Below, piece by piece: positions 62,491-64,000 of a stretch of DNA of 64,000 nt. The stretch is from Nitrobacter sp051535215 (GTDB taxonomy: Bacteria; Pseudomonadota; Alphaproteobacteria; Rhizobiales; Xanthobacteraceae). Within the stretch, counting starts at the first letter, position 1. Every line of letters begins with the position of its first letter. The stretch covers positions 62,001 to 126,000 of the forward strand of contig NZ_JBPPLY010000001.1 of NCBI RefSeq assembly GCF_051535215.1. Direction: 5' to 3'. Under the pieces are notes generated by a model. That model did no database searches, was not told the origin of the DNA, and saw nothing but the letters and a program-made list of their open reading frames with translations. A program made the translations under genes and the position numbers.

Positions 62491-62996
62491 CTCGGCATCC
62501 CGGGTTGCGGAAACAGGCCGACAATGTCGCCACGCGGCAACGGCAGCGGCTGGCCACGGGTCGGCGGGGGCGCCCCGCGATCGACGGCCAACGGATCGAA
62601 GTCCACCCCTCGCATCGCGGTCCAGCGATCGAAAAACCGCCGCTCGGCGGCCTCACGGTCATCTGCGACAATGACCCCGAGCTGACGCCACTTGCGCCGC
62701 GACAGCGTCCAGCGCCGCAGGCTCGCCGCTTCCAGTCCCATCAGCACGGCGATGACGGCCATCACCGCGAAGCGTATTCCCCCGCCGGCACGCAGCAGCG
62801 TCATCACGACTTCGAGCAGGATCGACAGGACCATATATCCGGCGAGCGCCAGCCAGAGCCTTTGATAAAGCAACCACAACGGACCGAACACGAAGGCCCA
62901 GAACGAAAAGCCGTCACGAACGAACACGAACTGATCCGTGGTGCCGCGCACGTCCGTCCCCTCGGCAGGCGGCGCATGGACTGTATAGACCGGCAT
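62487..62996 (-). CDS. DUF2628 membrane protein in the his operon
   Basis: A 169-residue protein with MPVYTVHAPPAEG then FVFVRDGFSFWAFVFGPLWL, the DUF2628 signature, and two to three membrane helices (LALAGYMVLSILLEVVMTLL, FAVMAVIAVLMGLEAAS). The C-terminal 60 residues are cytoplasmic and Pro/Arg-rich. It sits between hisB and hisH with a four-base overlap to hisH and 27 bp to hisB, so it is translated with the histidine genes. No enzymatic role is known; the position is conserved in relatives. Confidence 0.85.
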   Translation of the reverse strand: MPVYTVHAPPAEGTDVRGTTDQFVFVRDGFSFWAFVFGPLWLLYQRLWLALAGYMVLSILLEVVMTLLRAGGGIRFAVMAVIAVLMGLEAASLRRWTLSRRKWRQLGVIVADDREAAERRFFDRWTAMRGVDFDPLAVDRGAPPPTRGQPLPLPRGDIVGLFPQPGMPR

Positions 62997-63023
62997 CTGC
63001 ACTCTCCGTCGACGACAGGACAA

Positions 63024-63617
63024 TCACCCGCCAAGCTGACCCTTTGTGGACGGCACTTCGCCCGCGGCGCGCGGATCGATCGCCACCGCTGCGCGAAGCG
63101 CCCGCGCCAGACCCTTGAAGCAGGATTCGGCGATATGATGACTGTTCTCGCCATATAGGGTCTCGACGTGCAAAGTCACGCCGGCATTGACCGCAAAGGC
63201 ATTGAACCATTCGCGCACCAGCTCGGTGTCGAATGCGCCTATCTTGTCGCGCGGAAATTCGACCCTGAAGACCAGCATCGGGCGCCCCGAAATGTCGATC
63301 ACAACACGGGACAGCGTCTCGTCCATGGGCATATGAACACCGGCATAGCGGGTGATGCCGGCCATGGTGCCGAGCGCCTGCTTCACCGCCTGCCCCAGCG
63401 CGATGCCGACATCTTCGGTGGTGTGGTGGTGGTCGACATGGAGGTCGCCGTCGGCCTTGACGGTGATGTCGATGCGCGAGTGGCGGGCGAGCAGATCCAG
63501 CATATGGTCGAAAAAGCCGATGCCGGTCGCAACGTCGGACACGCCGGAGCCGTCGAGGTTCACCGCGACCTCGATGTCGGTTTCCTTGGTTTTGCGCTTG
63601 ATGGTCGCCGTGCGCAT
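63024..63617 (-). CDS. hisB: Imidazoleglycerol-phosphate dehydratase
   Basis: A 197-residue Mn-dependent dehydratase of histidine synthesis, monofunctional (no phosphatase domain). GIGFFDHMLDLLARHS, DLHVDHHHTTEDVGIALGQA and SHHIAESCFKGLARALR hold the metal-binding His residues and Glu. It is the first gene of the visible hisB-DUF2628-hisH-hisA-hisF-hisE-coaA unit; divergent from hslV. Confidence 0.97.
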   Translation of the reverse strand: MRTATIKRKTKETDIEVAVNLDGSGVSDVATGIGFFDHMLDLLARHSRIDITVKADGDLHVDHHHTTEDVGIALGQAVKQALGTMAGITRYAGVHMPMDETLSRVVIDISGRPMLVFRVEFPRDKIGAFDTELVREWFNAFAVNAGVTLHVETLYGENSHHIAESCFKGLARALRAAVAIDPRAAGEVPSTKGQLGG

Positions 63618-63659
63618 GAAATGAGCTCTCCGCGTCGCATAGGATCCGCCAAAAGGCGC

Positions 63660-63680
63660 TCAGGATCATAGGGATCCTGA
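63660..63680. promoter_or_regulatory. Inverted repeat in the hisB-hslV divergent gap
   Basis: TCAGGATC (63660-63667) and GATCCTGA (63673-63680) around a 5-base spacer, 43 bp upstream of the hisB start codon. It could be an operator or a leader hairpin for the his genes. No known regulator is assigned. Confidence 0.4.
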
Positions 63681-63839
63681 AAGGGGCCCTTTTAACAGGC
63701 TCATGCTCCCTTCGCTACTGCGAGACGACGCCTTTTGCGGGAGTTCTTCGCACTATGGTGACCGGATTCCGCGACTTCGAACGCCGATTGAAACGCCGCG
63801 CCGCAATGTCTAAGTCTGGCGGATTACGAAGGGGTTCAG

Positions 63840-64000
63840 ATGCAAGCATCACAGCCGGAGGTGTGGCACGGCACCACGATTCTGACGGTCCGCAAGGGCG
63901 GCAAGGTCGTCATCGGCGGAGACGGCCAGGTCTCGATCGGACAGACCGTCATCAAATCCAATGCGAAAAAGGTCCGGAAACTTGGCAAGGGCGACGTGAT
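63840..64000 (+). CDS. hslV: ATP-dependent protease subunit HslV, N-terminal part
   Basis: The first 53 residues of the ClpQ peptidase, continuing beyond the right edge. MQASQPEVWHG is a propeptide; the mature enzyme should begin at Thr in TTILTVRKGGKVVIGGDGQV, the Thr being the nucleophile. SIGQTVIKSNAKKVRKLGKG follows as in HslV. AAGGGG lies before ATG 63840. HslU, the unfoldase, is expected further right. Confidence 0.95.
   Translation, partial: MQASQPEVWHGTTILTVRKGGKVVIGGDGQVSIGQTVIKSNAKKVRKLGKGDV

Noticed and set aside
63750..63840. Possible sigma-32 promoter before hslV (TTGAAA near 63788)
   Set aside because: No matching -10 with 16-17 bp spacing; the motif is too weak to call.

Overview
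The window is 64 kb of GC-rich, densely coding alphaproteobacterial chromosome. Its gene neighbourhoods are typical of Rhizobiales: rnd-lptC-lptA-lptB ... rpoN-hpf-ptsN; hrcA and grpE beside rph-rdgB-hemW; rsmI-yraN-gshB; hisB-hisH-hisA-hisF-hisE-coaA next to hslV; Hsp20 next to DUF1150. These, together with the class of interspersed palindromic repeats, point to the Bradyrhizobium / Nitrobacter / Rhodopseudomonas group. The genus assignment is inference; no species marker is present.

Layout. 0-8.4 kb: partial MFS transporter, gamma-glutamyltransferase, a DUF2239 gene with a striking operator-promoter, a MATE exporter, a ketopantoate-reductase-family enzyme, a FzlA-like GST-fold protein divergent from uppP, and an NDUFA9-like gene. 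8.4-14.5 kb: tRNA-Leu(CAG) with a clear promoter and terminator, selO, an epimerase, the frameshifted remains of an MFS transporter, a TPR gene lying between two repeat copies, a NYN-LOTUS protein and a small RNase D. 14.5-22.7 kb: LPS transport (lptC, lptA, lptB), two small exported proteins, rpoN, hpf, ptsN, DUF930. 22.7-30.1 kb: ilvD, DUF1150, a small heat-shock gene with a probable ROSE RNA thermometer, and a ugpBAEC glycerol-3-phosphate importer. 30.1-41.5 kb: tRNA-Ala(GGC), a TIGR02300 gene, aroA-cmk-rpsA, nth, DUF2244, an Ada-like regulator/methyltransferase, gpmA, dapB, an FMN reductase and pmtA. 41.5-51.8 kb: dnaK-dnaJ, an unknown exported protein, grpE, hrcA, rph, rdgB, hemW and a penicillin-binding-protein-activator-like lipoprotein. 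51.8-64 kb: rsmI-yraN-gshB, comM, a hybrid sensor kinase, coaA, hisE, hisF, hisA, hisH, a DUF2628 membrane gene, hisB and the start of hslV.

Two themes run through the window. First, heat-shock control: hsp20, dnaK and grpE all carry a CTTG / 16-17 bp / CNATAT promoter, and the hsp20 leader ends in a hairpin with the UCGCU anti-Shine-Dalgarno signature of ROSE thermometers. Second, a family of palindromic repeats (called A, B and C here) occurs at least 18 times in gene ends and leaders. A and C share the core ACCGGT(A/T)TCCACTT inside different palindromic arms; copies occur as A-B and A-C composites, and several touch or supply stop codons. The best candidate for an undescribed regulatory unit is the DUF2239 gene, whose product has an AT-hook-like RGRGRPK motif and whose promoter is covered by two near-identical palindromes 31 bp apart.
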